A stretch of DNA of 64,000 nt, from assembly GCA_003577005.1 (NCBI GenBank), contig QEUW01000020.1, positions 1 through 64,000 of the forward strand. The letters are read 5' to 3'. The position numbers and the translations under genes are program-made. The notes below the pieces were generated by a model. The model searched no databases. It saw only the letters and a program-made list of their open reading frames with translations, and had not been told where the DNA came from. How positions within the stretch are numbered: the first letter of the stretch is position 1; each line of letters begins with the position of its first letter. The DNA comes from Chloroflexota bacterium (GTDB lineage Bacteria; Chloroflexota; Anaerolineae; Caldilineales; Caldilineaceae). Below, one piece after another: positions 61,083 through 64,000 of the stretch.

Positions 61083-62915
61083 ATGTCCCGCAACCATCTG
61101 TCCTATCTATGGCGGCTGACCGTCTTCAGCGTCGTGCTGGCGCTGGTCGTGGCGGCCTGTGCGGCCCCGGCGGCCCCCGCCGGTGAAGCCCCGGCGGGCG
61201 AAAGCGCAGCACCGGCTGCCCCGGCCGCCGAGACCGCCGATCTGCGCGAGGTCCCGCGCGAACGGACGCTCATCGTCATGAACGGTGGCCCCAACCAGTA
61301 TGCACAATTCGACAACCACAACCCCTTTATCCCCGGTTCCGACCAGGCCTTCCACATGGGCACGCTGCCGGCCATGTATGAGCCATTGATCATGTTCAAC
61401 GTCCTCACCGGCGAATATGAAAACTGGCTGGCTGAAAGCTGGGAATACAACGATGACTTCACCGAGATCACCATCAAGCTGCGCAGCGGCATCAAGTGGG
61501 ACGACGGCGAGCCACTCGACGCCGACGACGTGGTCTACAGCTACAACATGAACCGCGACAACGCAGCGGCTATGGTGCATCTGGCCGACCTGCCCGCCTT
61601 CCTTGAAGAGGCGGTAAAGGTCGATGATCTGACGGTCAGAGTTGTGCTCAACAGCCCCAATCCGTCCTTTTGGGCCACCACGCTGACCACGAACCACGGT
61701 CCCATCATCGTGCCGGAGCACATCTGGAAAGACCAGAACCCGCTGGAATTCGCCAACTTCGACCTCGAAAACGGCTTGCCGGTCGGTTCCGGGCCGTTCA
61801 AGCTGGTGGCCGCCTCGCCGCAGCAGAAGGTCTACGACCGCCGCGATGACTGGTGGGCCGTGGAGACCGGCTTCAAACCCCTGCCCAACGTCGAACGCAT
61901 CATCTATTTGCCCCAGCAGGATGAGAGCCAGGCCGCCCAGTTGATGATCAACAACCAGCTTGATATGGGGCCGATCATGCAGGTCTCGACGCTCAAGACG
62001 GTGCTGGCGCAGAACCCCGATGTCACCATGTTCACCGGCCAGGAGCCACCCTATGGCTATCTCGACTGGTGCCCGATCGACCTCAACCTCAACGCCAGCG
62101 AGCCGCCCTACGACGACAAGGACATTCGCTGGGCGCTCAGTTACGCCATCGACCGTGAAAAGCTGGTAGGGTTGGCCGAAGCGGGCGCCGGTGTGCCGGC
62201 GTTGCACAAGTTCACGCCCTATTCCTGGTTTGAGCCGTTTGATGAGGCGCTGCAAGAGATCTTCGCCAAGTACGATTACGACACGGCTGCCCATCTCGAC
62301 AAAGTGGACGAGATCATGACCAGCAAGGGCTGGACCAAGAACAGCGACGGTCTCTGGGTCGACAGCAGCGGCGCCACTTTTGCCATGAACATCTTCGTGC
62401 CCGAATGGCTCAAGGCGTATGGCCCGCCGCTTGTCCAGCAACTGCGAGACGCCGGTTTCGACGCTACGTTCGACAACTCGCCTGGCTTGGGCAGTGCGGT
62501 GCAGACGGGCGAACAACTGGAGTCGTTTGGCTGCAAAGGCCCCAGCGGCGTGTTGGGCATGGACCCCTACTTCATGTTGGCGGTCTATTCAGCCCAGTAC
62601 TTCCGCCCCACAGGTGAACCGGCGCCCATCTGGTGGGCCACCTCGCGCTGGCAGAACGAAGAGTACGACGCGCTGGTCGAGCAGATCGCCCCGCTCAGCG
62701 CCGACGACCCGCAGACGATGGAACTCTTCAAACAGGCTATGGAGATCTGGGTCAGCGAAATGCCCGACATCTATGTCGGCCAGCTCATCATCCGCTACCC
62801 CATGAACACCACCTACTGGACCAACTGGCCTACCGAAGACGACGTCTACGGCTTCCCCCACTCGTGGCAGCATGATTTCATGTTGACCTTTATCAATTTG
62901 CAGCCGGCCCAGTAG
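61083..62915 (+). CDS. Peptide-type ABC transporter substrate-binding lipoprotein
   Basis: The 610-residue protein has a signal ending in lipobox VVAAC (about residue 24), an Ala/Pro-rich linker (APAAPAGEAPAGESAAPAAP), and the SBP_bac_5 body: LAESWEYNDDFTEITIKLRS, GIKWDDGEPLDADDVVYSYN and IRWALSYAIDREKLVGLAEA. It delivers substrate to the permease-ATPase complex encoded just upstream. AGGAGG precedes the ATG. As the last gene, 150 bp past the ATPases and behind a hairpin, it may have its own promoter for higher expression. Confidence 0.95.
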   Translation: MSRNHLSYLWRLTVFSVVLALVVAACAAPAAPAGEAPAGESAAPAAPAAETADLREVPRERTLIVMNGGPNQYAQFDNHNPFIPGSDQAFHMGTLPAMYEPLIMFNVLTGEYENWLAESWEYNDDFTEITIKLRSGIKWDDGEPLDADDVVYSYNMNRDNAAAMVHLADLPAFLEEAVKVDDLTVRVVLNSPNPSFWATTLTTNHGPIIVPEHIWKDQNPLEFANFDLENGLPVGSGPFKLVAASPQQKVYDRRDDWWAVETGFKPLPNVERIIYLPQQDESQAAQLMINNQLDMGPIMQVSTLKTVLAQNPDVTMFTGQEPPYGYLDWCPIDLNLNASEPPYDDKDIRWALSYAIDREKLVGLAEAGAGVPALHKFTPYSWFEPFDEALQEIFAKYDYDTAAHLDKVDEIMTSKGWTKNSDGLWVDSSGATFAMNIFVPEWLKAYGPPLVQQLRDAGFDATFDNSPGLGSAVQTGEQLESFGCKGPSGVLGMDPYFMLAVYSAQYFRPTGEPAPIWWATSRWQNEEYDALVEQIAPLSADDPQTMELFKQAMEIWVSEMPDIYVGQLIIRYPMNTTYWTNWPTEDDVYGFPHSWQHDFMLTFINLQPAQ

Positions 62916-62930
62916 TCGCAGCAGAAGTCC

Positions 62931-62999
62931 CCTCAAATTTCCTCAAGTCTCCTGAATCTCGGGGGATTTGAGGAGACTTGGGGAGATTGGGAGATTCGT
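62931..62999. repeat. Word-type hairpin (CCTCAAAT/GGGGAGATT)
   Basis: Left arm: CCTCAAATTTCCTCAAGTCT and CCTGAATCTC. Right arm: GGGGGATTTGAGGAGACTTG and GGGAGATTGGGAGATT. They are strongly complementary. It follows the binding-protein gene and may also serve termination. Confidence 0.8.
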
Positions 63000-63077
63000 T
63001 GCGGAAGGCTACTGCGGCCTCTGCCACAATCCAGCCGGATGTAAGATATACAGACTAAACTATTCGGAGACTTGAAA

Positions 63078-63542
63078 ATGGCAGAGAAATTGCAGGTAGG
63101 TGACATGGCGCCCGATTTTGAGGCGGTCACTGATGAGGGCAAACGGGTAAAATTGAGCGACTATCGGGGCAAGCGCGTGGTGCTCTATTTCTATCCGAAA
63201 GATGATACGCCGGGCTGTACTATCCAGGCGTGCGGCTTTCGCGACCACTACCCGGCCATCGAAGAGAAGAACGCCGTCGTCCTCGGCGTCAGCCCCGACG
63301 ATGAAGCCTCGCATGTGAAGTTCAAGAGCAAATATGACCTGCCCTTCACCCTGCTGGTGGATAGCGACCACAGCATCGCCGAAGCCTACGGCGTCTGGGG
63401 CGAGAAAACCAACTACGGCAAAAAGTACATGGGCATTATCCGCAGCAATTTTGTCATCGATGAAAACGGCAAACTGGTCAAGACGATGTACAACGTCAAA
63501 GCCGACGCCAGCGCCGATGAAGCCCTGGCCGCACTGAATTAG
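63078..63542 (+). CDS. bcp: Thioredoxin-dependent peroxiredoxin (Bcp/PrxQ)
   Basis: The 154-residue protein begins MAEKLQVGDMAPDFEAVTDE and carries the active site YPKDDTPGCTIQACGFRD with the peroxidatic Cys and a second Cys five residues later, the alpha2-type resolving pair of PrxQ/Bcp. It reduces hydroperoxides using thioredoxin. GGAGA supports ATG 63078 over the in-frame TTG 63072. A terminator lies about 100 bp downstream. Confidence 0.95.
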   Translation: MAEKLQVGDMAPDFEAVTDEGKRVKLSDYRGKRVVLYFYPKDDTPGCTIQACGFRDHYPAIEEKNAVVLGVSPDDEASHVKFKSKYDLPFTLLVDSDHSIAEAYGVWGEKTNYGKKYMGIIRSNFVIDENGKLVKTMYNVKADASADEALAALN

Positions 63543-63573
63543 ATCCTGTAGACATTTCGTTCTTTTGAGAGCG

Positions 63574-63682
63574 ACCGGCGTTTTTGTTGTCCGCCGCCGA
63601 GGCGTTCTCGCTGACCAACTGGACAAACGAGTGCGAACGCCGGTGCGTCCCCGACATTTTTGGCAATGTCGGGGACGTTTTT
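63574..63682 (+). terminator. Double hairpin with rho-independent terminator after bcp
   Basis: CGTCCCCGACATT (63646-63658) and AATGTCGGGGACG (63665-63677) form a perfect 13-bp stem followed by TTTTT. Just upstream ACCGGCGTT (63574-63582) pairs with AACGCCGGT (63636-63644). Confidence 0.85.
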
Positions 63683-63784
63683 GTGTGACTCCCTCGCCTG
63701 TCTTGCCGGTGTTTCTACTGACATGGGCGCGCCTGTTTGAGAAAGCCCAGACTGACGAGAGAAAAACCGGGTTCTCGAACGAAT

Positions 63785-64000
<216 letters not shown>

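Noticed and set aside
61107..62516. A 469-codon minus-strand frame
   Set aside because: It mirrors the substrate-binding protein gene; composition is typical of an antisense frame in GC-rich DNA.

Overview
The window is a GC-rich (roughly high-fifties percent by eye) bacterial chromosome segment with short intergenic gaps, mixed gene orientation and frequent GTG/TTG starts. The gene mix points to Chloroflexota, probably an Anaerolineae/Caldilineae-type organism: a BTAD-domain regulator, PTPS-related multi-membrane proteins, MttB and FAD/GcvT demethylases, an Opp/Dpp-type importer, a CysO-type sulfur carrier and an ECF41 sigma factor. This assignment is inference; no rRNA or tRNA gene is visible. 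I see no transposase, integrase, phage gene or CRISPR array.

Layout. 1-3.2 kb: a truncated BTAD regulator, then an ATP-grasp ligase of the graspetide type with an adjacent repeat (propeller-like) protein. 3.2-8 kb: MttB-type methyltransferase and FAD/GcvT demethylase around a FitA/VapC-type toxin-antitoxin pair. 8-16.4 kb: radA, a MarR-MFS pair, a spermidine-synthase-like membrane protein, small enzymes and two GDP-deoxysugar genes (gmd and reductase). 16.4-28.9 kb: Kef-type antiporter, degenerate receiver, DUF4062 protein, two large membrane proteins, Nudix, pheT, small membrane protein and lipoprotein. 28.9-33.6 kb: ECF41 sigma with its epimerase partner, an ECF sigma fused to a bifunctional-nuclease domain, and RNase Z. 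33.9-38.6 kb (minus strand): thioredoxin-like protein, aldo/keto reductase, DUF4395, then cysM, a rhodanese-MoeB protein and cysO, a thiocarboxylate cysteine pathway. 39-45.8 kb: membrane proteins, a TetR repressor with two matching operators, a second toxin-antitoxin pair and a decayed type IIG restriction-modification gene. 46-50.3 kb: ArsR-SRPBCC-DUF4177 operon, ClpP-like protease, MFS transporter and a BrnT/BrnA pair. 50.3-56.6 kb: a short alanyl-tRNA synthetase behind a T-box leader, aldo/keto reductase, pentapeptide protein, creatininase-family hydrolase and a secreted protein. 56.9-62.9 kb: complete peptide-type ABC importer. The end holds a Bcp peroxiredoxin and a truncated aquaporin.

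Two patterns stand out. First, two unrelated toxin-antitoxin modules (42.7-43.3 kb and 49.7-50.2 kb) each sit directly behind the 3' end of a host gene, and in both cases a second copy of about 55 bp of that gene's 3' coding end lies on the far side of the module. Second, many intergenic gaps, one T-box leader and one coding sequence carry long hairpins. Several arms are built from short tandem 'words'. The words differ between elements while the architecture is the same, and one family shows compensatory arm changes.

Regulation is unusually readable here: FitA, MarR, TetR, ArsR and BrnT/A each have a recognisable promoter with an overlapping inverted repeat, the ECF41 gene has an exact match to the ECF41 promoter, and alaS has a T-box with a GCC specifier.
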